This document shows, piece after piece, positions 33,641 through 45,168 of a stretch of DNA of 64,000 bases; positions within the stretch are counted from its first letter, which is position 1; each line of letters opens with the position of its first letter. A program made the translations under genes and the position numbers. The notes beneath the pieces are model-generated. The model was not told the DNA's origin. It made no database searches and saw only the letters and a list, made by a program, of their open reading frames with translations. The stretch is from Orychophragmus violaceus (lineage: Eukaryota; Streptophyta; Magnoliopsida; Brassicales; Brassicaceae): positions 7,561,543 through 7,625,542 of the forward strand of contig CM058234.1 in assembly GCA_030180135.1 (NCBI GenBank). Reading direction: 5' to 3'.

Positions 33641-34299
33641 TCTTCTGTTACTCGATATGGGACATCACATGTTTATGCGGCAAAATAGATAATTTACTTC
33701 TCTTTTCCCTTCTTTACAAGCGCATCATTTGGAGCTATTACAAAGAGAAATTTAGAGGAAAATACAAATAGATCCGGTTTTACAGCTACATTATAACGCA
33801 TACAAGCAGAATAACCAAGCATTATAAAGACCGAGTGAGCTGTATTGATGATTAGATAGTTGTGACTGTGAATATATGTACTTGATCAACCAGATATTTT
33901 GGTGTAGCAGCTACAACCTACATAATCAGCTTAAGACATATCCCAAAATATTTGGGAACTTCATGAATAGAAGTTCCTAAAAATAACTAACTCCAAATCA
34001 AGGAGGGACAGCAATTTTTTTTTTTAACTAATATAAAAATGATTTAAGTTAGAATATAGAAGAAAAGTAACTATATATGAGAAAACCTCAGTGAAAAAAA
34101 GAGAAAAGTTTGAAAATAAAACTATAAATAGATGGGGGAAAGCCTCAAACGTAAGAACTTGGAGCAAAATATTGACACAAATAAACCAAATATAATGTAT
34201 TTGTTACATCAAAATTGTGTTATAAACAAAAATATTATAAAGTTAATGTGGGATACGTGCTCCACCCTCCATCTATGTAGATCCGCCCCTACTCCAAGC
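33641..34299. other. AT-rich stretch without a gene; possible hAT end
   Basis: No ORF or RNA gene is seen. The segment ends near 34290 with GTAGATCCGCCCCTAC, which resembles the right terminus of an hAT-type element, but I could not find a matching left terminus. Confidence 0.4.
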
Positions 34300-34474
34300 T
34301 TATGGTAAAATTGGTCTACAATGCAGGTCTCGTCCTTTGTTCGGACTGCGCCTTCTCAACACACGTACGGTCTTCCTTTGGACTTTTAGGATACTTTATC
34401 TTGGGTAAGGTCTTTTATCAACAAATTCCAAACGTAAGGTAATCTGCAAGTTGATCCTTCAATAAGTGGTTTAT

Positions 34475-35017
34475 TGTTGGAGTCAATATTAGCACTTTCC
34501 AAAGAAGGCCTATTCATGAGTTTAGGTCGGCCCAAAGAGGAAAGTCGGAAATAAAGCCCAAGGCGGTAAAACTTAGGTTAAACCGAACTCGGGATAGCCG
34601 GCTTTCACATTAGGATTTAGAAAGTGTCTGGTCCGAAGGCGCCGCGCAAAAAAGACGGTAGAAGGAAATATTCCGTATCAAGGCGAAGCCGAGTTATTAG
34701 GAAATATTCGTAATTATCTCTTATTTTCCTTTAAATGTATAAGCCGACTTGTAACCCTATATAAGGGAACCCCAATATTCAATAAAGGACACGCTTTTCA
34801 TAATACTTTTGGCCTGAGAGACTTTAGAGCAAACCTAAACCTAAAACTCTCTCCGGCGACTTATAACATTCTTTTACCGGCTTCCATCTCGGAAACATCG
34901 GCTTTAAAACCCTAATTTCCTAAATCTCACCGAGTTCTTAAATTCTTCTTTTAGAATCCCTTAAGAAAAACCCTACAATTCTTGCTATCTTTGGATACGC
35001 GGAATTAAGATCTTACA
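34475..35017 (+). repeat. 5' LTR of the Tat element
   Basis: A 543-bp LTR starting TGTTGGAGTCAATATT and ending GATCTTACA. It contains a TATA-like CTATATAAGG at about 34757 and an AATAAAGGACACGC segment, plausible promoter and polyadenylation region parts. Confidence 0.92.
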
Positions 35018-35062
35018 ATTGGCGCCGGCTGTGGGGATTTCTAAGAAAAATTTCTGAACGAG

Positions 35063-35407
35063 ATGTCGGGAAACCGTAAGGAAATCGATCCAGATAACCT
35101 TAGGGTTGAACTAAGCGATCATGAAGAAAGTGATTACGACCAGAGTGATCACGAAGACGACGCGGCGAAAGGCGGCAAGCAGCCGCGAGACGCCTCCAAG
35201 ACAAACAAAGCTCGAGATGACGGCAAACATGCCCCGTCACTCAGCGAAACATCAGCTCAAATCGAGCAAGACAAGGTCTTAGCCACTCTGATGGCCAAGA
35301 TCGAGTCACAGAACGACTTGATCAAAACATTCTCAGAAAAAATCGACCTACTGCAGACGGAGCAAGCAAAGATCCGTTCGGCTAACCAAAGCAGATCACA
35401 GCCATAA
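35063..35407 (+). pseudogene. Tat gag N-terminal remnant
   Basis: This 114-codon frame starts 43 bp after the primer-binding site, the correct place for gag. It encodes an acidic, low-complexity N-terminus (DHEESDYDQSDHEDD) followed by a coiled-coil-like segment. It stops just where the sequence jumps to RT, so the capsid core and zinc knuckle are lost with the internal deletion. Confidence 0.75.
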
Positions 35408-37819
35408 TCGACTTGCCATCTCCCAAGAACACTCGAGAGGTACAACGCCTCACTGGCCGCATAGCCGCCTTGAACAGATTTATATCCCGGTCAACGGATA
35501 AATGTCTGCCCTTTTACGAGCTCCTGCGAGGGAACAAAAGATTCGTGTGGGACGATAAGTGTCAAGAGGCATTCATCCAACTCAAGGACTACTTGTCGAA
35601 CCCGCCGATACTGTCTAAACCCGAGAACGGTGAGACATTGTTGCTTTACATCGCTGTCTCAACGACAGCAGTCAGTGGCGTACTAATTCGGGAAGATCGA
35701 GGGGAATAGAAGCCGATCTTTTACGTAAGCAAAACGATGAACGGAGCCGAAACCAGATATCCTGCAATGGAAAAACTGGCCTTCGCAGTCGTCATCTATG
35801 CACGAAAGCTGCGACCATATTTTCAGTCACATCCGATCGCCGTATTAAGTAGTCAACCCCTTCGAACAATCCTTCACAGCCCGGGACAGTCTGGCCGTCT
35901 GGCCAAATGGGCGATAGAGTTAAGCGAGTATGACATCGAATACAGAAACAGGACAACCGCCAAGTCGCGGGTAATAGCTGATTTCCTTGTCGAGTTATCA
36001 CCCGAATTAGATGTCGGTACCGAGATAGAAGAAAAAAATTGGAAGTTGTTTGTCGACGGGGCTTCATCGAAAAAAGGAGCCGGAATAGGGATACGCCTCA
36101 TTTCACCGACTGGCGAAATACTAGAACAGTCCTTCAAGCTGGGTTTCACGGCGTCTAACAACACAGCCGAGTATGAAGCTTTGTTAGCCGGCCTCAGACT
36201 AGCCAGAGAAATCGGAGTACGGCATCTCTTGGCCCATTGTGATTCCATGCTTGTAGCAAACCAGATCAATGGAGACTACGGAGCTAAAAACGAGCGAATG
36301 GAGGCTTACCGAAAGACGGCACTAGAGCTCACCAGCTCCTTCGAGTTCTTCGACATTGTCCAGATACCAAGGAAAGAAAATGCCCCGGCAGACGCACTCG
36401 CGTCGCTGGCATCAAATCCTAATCTCTGTCGACGGATCCCGGTAGAAACGATCCATGAACCAAGCATCCCGCCCCCTGAGAGCAATCAAGAAGAACCTGA
36501 CGAAATAGTTCAGAGCGGCAAGGATGATATGTGCTACAACATTCAGGCAAAGAACACCGACCTCATCGCTGTCCTAACTAACGACAATGAGGATTGGCGA
36601 CTTCCAATAAGAGCATACCTGACAGAAGGAAAGCTTCCAGAATACAAATGGGAAGCACGACGACTTAAAGTCAAGAGCGCGCGATACACTATACATGACG
36701 GTATCCTTTATAAGTATTCTGCTAATAAGATCCTACTCAGATGCATAAACGGAGACGAAATAAGTCGAGTTCTCGAAGAGACGTACTCTGGAGCATGCGG
36801 CAACCACTCCGGAGGCAGGTCTCTCGCCCTCAAAATCAAGTTGAACGGTCACTATTGGCCGACTATGACAACCGATTGCGAGACCTTTTCTAACAAGTGT
36901 GAAAAGTGTCAGCGACATGCGCCATTAATACATCGACCTACAGAGTTGCTCACGACATCAACCGCAGCTTATCCATTCATGAGATGGGCAATGGATATCG
37001 TTGGACCATTACCATTATCCAATCAAAGACGTTTCCTGCTCATCATGACCGACTACTTCACAAAGTGGGTAGAGGCCAAGGCTTACGTCGCGATCCACGA
37101 TGTCCAGGTCCAAAATTTCGTCTGGAAATACATAATATGTCGTTTCGGGCTGCCCTACGAGATCGTCACAGATAACGGATCACAATTCACCTCGAAAGTG
37201 TTCGAAGGATTTTGCAAGAAGTGGGAGCAAGTCAACACCAAGGTATCCTCAGGGAAACGGCCAAGCCGAAGCTACGAATAAAACCATCATCGCCGGCATC
37301 AAAAAGCGCCTTGAGAGTAAAAAAGGACTTTGGGCAGACGAGTTAGACGGTGTCCTCTGGTCGCATAGAACGACACCCCGCAGCGCGACAGGAGCCACCC
37401 CATTCTCCTTGGATTTCGGCGTAGAAGCAATGGTACCAGCAGAAGCTAACATTTACACTCTCCGCCGGTCTCTCATGCCGTATCATACCGAGATCAATGA
37501 AAATATGCTAATCCAAGCTCTCGACACTTTAGAAGAGGAGCGAGATCGAGCCCTACTCAGAATTCAAAATTACCAGCAGCTCGCAGCACGGTATTACAAC
37601 CAGAAAGTCAAAGAACGACACTTTCAAGTCGGTGACTACGTCCTCCGCAAAGTTTACGAAAACACCAAAGAGTGGAAAGCAGGCAAACTCGGGGCAAATT
37701 GGGAAGGACCCTACAAAGTCACGAAAGTCGTCAAGCCGGGAGTCTACGAGCTTGAGTCAATGAAAGGCAAAGCTTTACCGCGATCCTGGAATTCGGCGAG
37801 TCTGAAAGAATACTTCTAA
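35406..37819 (+). pseudogene. Tat pol remnant: RT end, RNase H, archaeal-type RNase H, integrase
   Basis: The reading frames cover the RT connection (LNRFISRSTDKCLPFYELLR), the gypsy RNase H up to about 36010, an additional archaeal-type RNase H starting WKLFVDGASS at about 36040, an HHCC zinc-binding segment (CEKCQRHAP at about 36900) and the integrase core (WAMDIVGPLP, TDNGSQFTS), then the GPY/F-like end with WEGPYKV. An in-frame TAG at 35707-35709 breaks RNase H, and a frameshift near 37230 separates the second integrase aspartate from the downstream part, which continues in another frame to 37819. The protease and RT palm with its catalytic aspartates are absent. It cannot encode a working polyprotein. 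Confidence 0.9.
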
Positions 37820-38055
37820 GACGGCAAGGCTATCGCGCCAAAAAAATAAAATAAAAAATAAATAAATAAATAAATGTTGTATTATGAACTACGAGTGACT
37901 TGATTCTTCCTCGGGAGATACGTAGGCAGCCTTGATCGTCACAGTCACAAATCTAATAAAAATCCTTATTTTTCAGTTAATTTACCGTCTTGAAAGCCAA
38001 GCAAAGCCAAAACAGGTAAGTCCTTTCATTAAATATTTAAATATTCTTGATACTA

Positions 38056-38139
38056 AGCCGAGTTCTAACTCGCAAAAAGCCGAGTTCTAACTCGCAAAAA
38101 GCCGAGCAATGACTCGCAGAAAGCCGAGCAATAACTCGC
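38056..38139. repeat. four 21-bp tandem repeats in the Tat element
   Basis: The unit AGCCGAGTTCTAACTCGCAAA is repeated twice exactly and twice with CAATGA or CAATAA in the middle. Each unit contains a GAG...CTC inverted pair, so a transcript could form small hairpins. The array lies between pol and the antisense ORF. Confidence 0.85.
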
Positions 38140-38345
38140 ACCATTAGCATCATGCCACCTGGCCAGGGGCGTGATCTTCCTTGCGCACGAGGTGCACATC
38201 GTGGTAAGGAAAAGCTGGGATCCGTCCCGCAAATTCTTCGCGGTAGGAGATAACAAATAAGTCGAGCATAAAAGACTCGCGCATTCTCCCGCCCTTAGAA
38301 CAAAGCCGAGCATTTATAAGTCTCGCAAACCGCCTTACGGCAAGA

Positions 38346-38710
38346 GTCGCTAAATCGTTTAAAGTTAACAACGAGCTTAATACGAGATTAGTCCGACTAC
38401 CTGAAAGTCGCTAAGTCGTTTAAGTTCGACAACAAGCTTAATACGAGATTAGTCCGACTACCTAAAAGTCGCTAAGTCGTTTAAGTTTAACGACAAGTTT
38501 AATACGAGATTAGTCCGACTACTAAAAGTCGCTAAGTCGTTTAAGTTTGACGACAAGTTTAATACGAGATTAGTCTGACTACCTAAAAGTCGCTAAGTCG
38601 TTTAAGTTTGACGACAAGCTTAATACGAGATTAGTCCGACTACTTGGAAGTCGCTAAATTGTTTGAGTTTGATGGTAAGTTTCTAAGTACAAAAGTTTCG
38701 AACTGGCTAC
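38346..38710. repeat. 61-bp tandem-repeat array in the Tat element
   Basis: Units start with GTCGCTAA at 38346, 38407, 38468, 38528, 38589 and 38650, giving a period of 60-61 bp. Each contains AATACGAGATTAGTC(C/T)GACTAC. A further degenerate unit extends to about 38790. Tandem arrays between pol and the 3' LTR are a known habit of Tat-type elements and can seed satellites. Confidence 0.9.
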
Positions 38711-38910
38711 GAGCACGAAACCGACTAAACTCACTAATAACAAGCTCAAAACAAGATTAGTCCGATTATCTAAAATCGCTACTTGGTTAAAAATTATCCA
38801 GAATATTTTTAATACGGGAACGCGACTTAATGGTGAAAATCGAAGATTGATCCAAATCTAAACCGCCATTTAATTAAGTTAAGGCTTAAATACAAAATTA
38901 AACCAAAAGT

Positions 38911-40960
38911 TTACAAAAGCAAAATAAACTTTAAAGGAAATAGGGCTTCTTCAGTTAGCTTCAGCCGACGACTTCTTAGCTTCACCGGGTTCGCTCTTCT
39001 CAATGTTCTGATCTGTACCGAAGGAGCGCCTTCCAAGGCCACACGGTTAGAGGCCGCAATCATCTGAAAAATAGCAAGAGGAACGTTATCTCGGTAAGCA
39101 ATGCAAAAATCAATATAAAAAAGCTTAAAACTTACTGTAGCTTCAGCGTGCTTCAACCGGACGATGGCATCCGAGTGAGGCAACTCCTCCAAGACCGGCC
39201 AGTCCGACTCGTTTCCCCTCACACACGTAAGCATGTCAAAACATGCCCGGGGTTTATTGATGAAAGGGACCTCACTCGCGTACTGATAGGCGAAATTATG
39301 AATAGAAGGACGAACTTCCCCTTCATTCACTTCACGCCTCGGACGTACCAGGACGAGCTCCTTGTTGGATTCAAAAGGTTTTGAGCCACCAGACGAATCA
39401 GAGACGGTCCCCTTAAACTTGTAGAAACGCTTCCACGGATCCTTTTGCTTAACGGGCTCTCCAGAAGCCGCCACCACAGCAGAAGCGCCCTCAGCCGGCT
39501 TGCTCGTCTTGGACACCTTTGACGGTTTATCTTGGACCGACTTGTCATCGGCAGGCCTTTTCCTTGATGGAACCTTAGGCGGAAGGTTGGAAGGATTCAC
39601 CACTGGGGCAGTCGACTTCGCACCTACATCAGAATGACTTCCGCCTTGAGAAGAAGGAGCCTTATCCTTATCTTTTGACGACTTGGAGGAAGCAGGAAGT
39701 TTTGATGAAATCTCCTTGGAATAGTCCACAGAGTCAATTCTCTTAACTTTACCGCTCCTCCTTGGCTTGACGAGTTCTTCAGGGGTAACTTTCGTCTTAG
39801 TATCCCACTTGACTGCATTGATGGACGAAGAATTAGAATGAAACAAGGAAAAAGGTACTGTAAAGACGGTATACGAACCTTCGGAGATCCGCGGGAGGAA
39901 CTTGTTGATACGCTCGCGAGTAAGGTCAGACCACTTACGTAAACCGAGAGCTTGAATCTGCTCGAGGATAGGAAAATAATTGTCGGGATACGGCTTCAAG
40001 AAAGGATGTTGCACTGCAAAGACAAAAAAGGAATTAAGTAAATTGTCATGTTCAAAAGATAGCAAATTTGGAACGACATCTATTATAATACGTATTCCAA
40101 GACGTCCTGATGAGTTCCTTTTGTTCGTCAGGAACGACTAATGGGGACAATTCAACAAAGAAGTAGGCTCGTTGCCAATTATTGATCTTGTTAGGCGCAT
40201 CCGTCAGAACGCGGTTGCCACTCTTGAACCTAACCGCGAAACACCCTGAATTGGTGGCTTTCATACGGTTGACCGACGTCATCTCCTCGAAAATCTGTGC
40301 AGTTATTGTAATACCGGCTTCAGCCCCCAGCACTAGAAGACCGACCATATGGCGAACCACGACGGCTGAGAGTTGAGAGATGGCGATTTCGCGACGATGA
40401 CAGTACGAGATCAATAAGTCAGGCAGGGGAAACCAACAACGACTGCCCCCAGTATCGGTATTGATGAAGTACGACTCATAAAGAGTCATATATCCCAGAG
40501 GAGGGCTCCAGGGACGGTCAAGTGGAAAAGGCACGATGACTTTGATCCTCGGATCCGCTCCGCAGTCTCGAAGCATAGATCTCACCGAAGTCGCGTTCGA
40601 CTTGGTCCCGACTACGTTACTAAAAATCTCGTAAGGATTGACCGGCAACGCGGGCGGAATGTCGTCTCCAGAACCGTCTTGACCAACGATGGTGTCGTCT
40701 TCATTATCATCAGCATCCCGTAGCTGAGGTATGATCAAATCTTCCCGACCGGAACTCTCAGCAGCATCGGTCTGACGAGATGCCTCGCGACGACGTCGGA
40801 GCTCTTCAATTGCAAAATGAGCAGGATGATTTCTCAAGTCGGATGAAGTACCCGAAGATGAGGGAGCAGGGGAAATGGACTGGCGACTTGGAGAATCATC
40901 CGCATACGAGACGGAAACCACTTCTTTGTCTTTACTCGTTGAACAACGGATCAAAGACAT
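38911..40960 (-). CDS. antisense accessory ORF of the Tat element (gypsy-type transposon protein)
   Basis: The gene lies opposite to pol. Exon 1 runs from the ATG at 40960 (MSLIRCSTSKD) to about 40072; a longer in-frame start exists at 41095. Exon 1 carries a Ser-rich, acidic N-terminus and then a domain with LGYMTLYESYF and VVVRHMVGLLVLGAEAGITI. This resembles the putative gypsy-type transposon domain (Transposase_28) found antisense in some plant gypsy elements. A GT-AG intron (about 40071-40016, ending TTTGTCTTTGCAG) joins it to exon 2, rich in Lys and Ser. A second intron (GTAAGTTTTA to TTTTTCAG, about 39137-39064) precedes a short C-terminus. Joined reading stays open. The function of these proteins is unknown. 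The introns are inferred from sequence only. Confidence 0.6.
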
Positions 40961-41458
40961 GACTGGTTGAAGAACAAGTGAAGAACACAAGAGAAAAACG
41001 ATGATTCGATCTAAAAAGCTATAGAACCTAAAGCGGAGCAACGGCGGAGCGATAACCGGAAAATAAATATCGAGAGAAAGAGGATTACCTTCCAAACTTC
41101 TTCTCTTGAGCGAAATGAGAGAGTAAGAAGCGAGAGAGAGCTACTTATAGTAAAAATGACGGCACACAAATCGAGGCACATCACTACCGAGGCGACGATT
41201 CGTGTTTCATACCTATCCGGTGGTTAAACCGAAAATCAATCCCGGTTTCGCCGAATCGCCAACAGCCCTGAACCGGTCTGTTAATATTCTCCGTACCAAG
41301 CCAGGACAGAACAGCCCGAAATGAATGTGGGCCTAAAAGAAAAATAAAGTTCGCGGGGCAACAAACATTGGGCCTACAAAAATCATCTCTTAAACCAAGT
41401 TAACTTCTCGTAATGCCGACTTGAATTCAAGTCGCCACACTAGGGGGGGGGGGCTTAT

Positions 41459-42001
41459 TGTTGGAGTTAATATTAGCACTATCCAAAGAAGGCCTATTCA
41501 TGAGTTTAGGTCGGCCCAAAGAGGGAAGTCGGAAATAAAGCCCAAGGCGGTAAAACTTAGGTTAAACCGAACTCGGGATAGCCGGCTTTCACATTAGGGT
41601 TTGGAAGGTGTCTGGTCCGAAGGCGCCACGCAAGAAAGACGGTAGAAGGAAATATTCCGTATCAAGGCGAAGCCGAGTTATTAGGAAATATTCGTAATTA
41701 TCTCTTATTTTCCTTTAAATGTATAAGCCGACTTGTAACCCTATATAAGGGAACCCCAATATTCAATAAAGGACACGCTTTTCATAATACTTTTGGCCTG
41801 AGAGACTTTAGAGCAAACCTAAACCTAAAACTCTCTCCGGCGACTTATAACATTCTTTTACCGGCTTCCATCTCGGAAACACCGGCTTTAAAACCCTAAT
41901 TTCCTAAATCTCACCGAGTTCTTAAATTCTTCTTTTAGAATCCCTTAAGAAAAACCCTAAAATTTTTGTTATCTTTGGATACGCGGAATTAAGATCTTAC
42001 A
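41459..42001 (+). repeat. 3' LTR of the Tat element
   Basis: A 543-bp LTR matching 34475-35017 with about 12 differences, mainly transitions. A run of 12 purines, mostly G (41442-41453), lies just upstream and serves as the polypurine tract. Confidence 0.92.
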
Positions 42002-42200
42002 TTTATGATCTTTGGAAGGGAAGAAATGCTAGGCTTATAGTTCAATATTCTCAAAACCATATATACGGGAGATTCAGCAAGTTATTCAAAGCAAACTTGC
42101 TAGTCTCGATAGCCCACCATCACAAAGTCGACCACTAACGACACACTCTGCAGAAACATACCTCTATTACATGGTTCAGATTCATTCAATGGTTCCTTTT
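42002..42200 (+). pseudogene. LINE 3' fragment flanking the Tat insertion
   Basis: The flank after the Tat element encodes YDLWKGRNARLIVQYS, resembling the C-terminal end of plant LINE ORF2 after zf-RVT. Joining to the left flank across the duplicated TTTAT keeps the frame (a VVYDLWKG reading). The left part at about 34300-34474 is too diverged to assign clearly. The Tat element therefore appears to have landed in an old LINE. Confidence 0.45.
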
Positions 42201-42579
42201 CGCTTCCATAGAATTTTTAATTCAATTTTTTTTTTTCATTTGACTTGATTAATGTGGAGTACACTAAAATATAAAACATCCATCTTCTAGAAAAAATAAA
42301 AAAGGTCTTCACAAAACACAGAAATAGTATATATTTGTTATGTAAAACTTAAAAAGGATGTTGGAAAATATTTCACATCAGAGCCAAATTTAAATCTTGG
42401 ATATGTGTGTGGCGACTAATATTTAGAGAAAATATCCCACTCTAAAATCAGTTCATGGGAGTTGGTGTGGATAGAAGTAAGACATGGTTGCAGATGAAAA
42501 GTTTGACAAACCGATGTTATTGATCACTAACATATAATGAGCCTGTTCGTTTAAGTGACGCTGACGCAAGCGTGCGTCA

Positions 42580-42935
42580 ATAAAATTTCTTCTCTCCTCC
42601 GGTTCTCCTCCTTCTCTCTCCTTCTTCTTATCACGCTTCTTCTTCTCTCTATTTTTCTTCTTCTTCTCACGCTTCCTCTTCTCTCTTTCTTCTATTTCTT
42701 CTCATGCTTCTTCTTTTCTCTCTTCTTCTTCACACTTCATCTTCTCTCTCTTCTTCTTCTTTCTCTCTCCTTTATTTCTCTCTCTCTCCCCTCCGGCTCT
42801 CCTCCTTCTTCTTCCTCCCTCCTTCTTCTTCTCTTCTTCCTCCTTCCTCCGGCTTCTTCTTCGTCTTCCTCCCTCCTTCTTCTTCTTCCCTTCTTCTCCC
42901 TTCTTCCTCTCTTCTTTCTCTCTTCTTTTACTCTT
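42580..42935. repeat. 356-bp polypyrimidine tract
   Basis: The plus strand is almost all C and T over more than 350 bases, made of CTTCTT, CTCTCT and CCTCC blocks with only occasional purines. The repeat-like ORFs on both strands are artefacts of this composition. Such homopurine-homopyrimidine DNA can form triplex (H-DNA) structures. Confidence 0.9.
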
Positions 42936-42999
42936 ATGAGTTTTGGTGTGAGTAAAATGCTTGGGGGTAGCTCTCCTTTTATAGTAAAAGTGAGAGATT

Positions 43000-44256
43000 C
43001 TCCACCCTCCATTTGTTTCCCCTCTTCTCTGATAACAAGATTTTAGCAATCCTCGAGGTATCAATTCCTCTTACTTATCGTGTAGTAAGAGGTATCGAAC
43101 CAATTGGGATGAATAAAACAAATCAAGAATGTACCTAATCCTTAAAAACCAAGCAATCCAAGTTCAAAATGAGATTCTAATAGTTCTAAGTTCAATTAAC
43201 AATGACAAAGTGAAACAAATGAAACTAGAGATAACTAATCAAGGTAAAAGACAAGGCTTATAGGCTAACAAGGATGTCTAAACAATTTAGAGCTAACAAG
43301 GATGTCTAAACAATCAACAAAGAAGCAAGTCTCAAGCAAGGAACATTAGCAATTGACTAATCCAATTTCTTGGCACTAATCACTTTCCCTAATCATACTT
43401 CAAGATCAAATTATCATTTGTGAAATAAGATAAGGCAAGCATTAACAATCAAGTTCCAATAGCTAATAATCACTCTAAACATTCATTCTCATGAGCTAGA
43501 ATGTGAAAATCCCCAAAAAGACATTAGCTTGCATTTCATCAAACACTTGGTGTGCAACAAAAGCCAAAGGATCTAGATTAACTTGATCATGGATAACCTA
43601 GCATTAAGAACATCTAGAAGGGTGAGATCAATCATAAATAAGCTTAAGACATCCTTGATTCACTCTAAATAGCCCTAATCTACCTAACCCATAATCCTTG
43701 AAGAAGACTACTCACAAATCATGCTTAGCCCAACAAAATCCATAAGAAAGATGTTAAGCATGATGATTTGTGAAAGATTAAAGAAAAGAGATGAAGAATC
43801 AAAGCAAAACAACTCTTAGATTAAGAAAAGATTCAAATTTTGTCTTACAAGTACTTAGAACAAAAACAAAGCTTAAGATCCCCAAAATGAGGGTTTTTTA
43901 GCTTATAAATGAACAGTGTTCGAAACCGGGTCAACCCGGAACAAACCGGGTGTTGACCCGGATCCATGGGTTAAATCTGGTCAAAGTTCGGGAAGTCAAC
44001 GGAATTCGGGCCTCTCGCGGTTTGCCTCCAACCGCTGGGCAAACCGCGAGCCATCACGGACGAAATCTTGCATAGGCTCGCGGCTTGCCTTGTGACCGCG
44101 AGTCCAACCGCTGGGCATCACGGATGGAGTTGGTGGGCTGCTCGCGGTTTGCTTTGGACCGCTGGGCAAACCGCGACCCATCACGGACGGAAAAGATGGG
44201 TCGATCGTGGTTTGCTCCAAACCGCTGCTTCTCCACTTCGACCGTTCCTTGTGCTC
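43000..44256. repeat. unclassified repeat-like sequence with GC-rich hairpins
   Basis: This region has no ORF with a recognisable product. It opens near 43064 with a local inverted repeat (CCTCTTACT ... AGTAAGAGG). At 43255-43320 a short GCTAACAAGGATGTCTAAAC unit is repeated. At 44015-44176 GC-rich inverted repeats occur that could form strong hairpins. The style is that of a dispersed plant repeat, but I cannot assign it to a family. Confidence 0.4.
44015..44176. repeat. two perfect GC-rich hairpin repeats
   Basis: TCGCGGTTTGC pairs with GCAAACCGCGA at 44015-44025 / 44039-44049, and the same arms recur at 44142-44152 / 44166-44176. A weaker variant lies between them. Loops contain CCGCTGG. 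CATCACGGA follows each unit. Confidence 0.88.
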
Positions 44257-44505
44257 CTTGCACCTCATCATCTCCAAATCATCCCAAGCCATCAAAGAGG
44301 CCTTCCAACACCTGAAAAAGCACAAATGCAAATGCGAAATGCAACTAAATAAGCTAGGACACAACCCTAAATGCAACTATCTATAATATGAAACAAAGAG
44401 CCAAGAAGAGAAGAGAAAGCATTCTAAATGAAGTCAAAACATGCTTCAATCAATACACTAAAAGCATGAAAACACAAGTATATCATTTCATCAATCTATA
44501 CAATC
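44257..44505. repeat. 249-bp direct repeat, left copy
   Basis: This matches 45169-45417 over its full length with about two mismatches. The two copies bracket the gene fragment at 44610-45168. Confidence 0.92.
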
Positions 44506-44609
44506 TCCACCTCAGTGTCAGGTAATATACATTTCATCAATCTATACAATCAGATAAAGGTTCAATTTTTTCAATCCAAAAGTTTCCAACTTTCTGATGT
44601 GTGTGACAG

Positions 44610-45168
44610 CAGGAGAAGGGGAAAACAAGCCAAAAAACCACAGCCCTCAAAACAGAGTTCGAGGAAACAGAGGAGCCAACAAAAGCAGAGGAGAAGCTTT
44701 CCTCTGTTTCTACAACAACCTCTGAAGAACCAAACAGAACCTTAAACGACCCTGAAAGGCCTGAAACCGATAATCAACAACCTAAATTTTTAATGGAAAA
44801 CTCTTTCCAAGACGACAAACTCTTCTCAAGCGGATTTGGAGAGAGGAGTTTCTCTGCAGCAGAAACAGTTTCAATTTCAGGTCATATAACATACTCAGGA
44901 CCGATTGCATACTCTGGAAGCCTCTCTGTTCGTTCTGATGCTAGCACAACGAGTGGAAGATCCTTTGCTTTCCCAATGTATTGCGTTTGGCTCACCTCAT
45001 CACTTTGTTAAACTTATTAAAAAAAAAAAGAGAAATCTTTCCTCTGAATTATGTTTTTTTGTATTTGCAGATTGCAGTCAGAATGGAACAGTAGTCCTGT
45101 AAGAATGGCGAAAGATGATAAGAGAAGACAAAAGGGATGGAGAGACATTCTACTCTGCTGTAGATTCT
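44610..45168 (+). pseudogene. two-exon fragment of a plant gene between direct repeats
   Basis: Exon A (44610-44977) follows a splice-acceptor-like TGTGTGACAG and is open throughout. It contains SGHITYSGPIAYSGSLSVRS near its end. An intron with GT-AG ends (44978-45070, ending TTTTTGTATTTGCAG) leads into exon B, which encodes LQSEWNSSPVRMAKDDKRR and ends at GWRDILLCCRF. The join keeps the frame. The C-terminal pattern resembles a plant-specific family sometimes annotated as gar2-related, of unknown function; I am not sure of this identity. The natural stop is missing because the copy ends exactly where the right 249-bp repeat begins. Retained introns show it was copied from genomic DNA. Confidence 0.6.

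Larger units (their letters stand above)
34475..42001 (+). mobile_element. Tat-lineage Ty3/gypsy retrotransposon, internally deleted
   Basis: A 7527-bp element is bounded by 543-bp LTRs (TGTTGG to CTTACA) and a 5-bp duplication, TTTAT (34470-34474 and 42002-42006). The primer-binding site TGGCGCCGGCTGTGGGGA starts at 35020, of the type found in Athila/Tat elements. Order: a short gag remnant, RT end, RNase H, a second (archaeal-type) RNase H, integrase, two tandem-repeat arrays, an antisense ORF, a G-rich tract (41442-41453) and the 3' LTR. The extra RNase H marks the Tat lineage. Most of gag, all of protease and most of RT are deleted near 35405, so it is not autonomous. The LTRs differ at about 12 of 543 positions by eye. 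Joining the flanks restores a LINE-like frame. Confidence 0.9.

Noticed and set aside
34240..34300. Second hAT element ending GTAGATCCGCCCCTAC
   Set aside because: Only a right-end-like motif is visible. No left terminus or 8-bp duplication was found, so no element was called.
38056..38790. CRISPR-like array
   Set aside because: The repeats are directly adjacent without unique spacers and lie inside a plant retrotransposon.
42555..43064. ORFs of 83-163 aa rich in Ser/Leu/Phe or Arg/Glu/Lys
   Set aside because: They arise from the polypyrimidine tract; composition alone explains the open frames.
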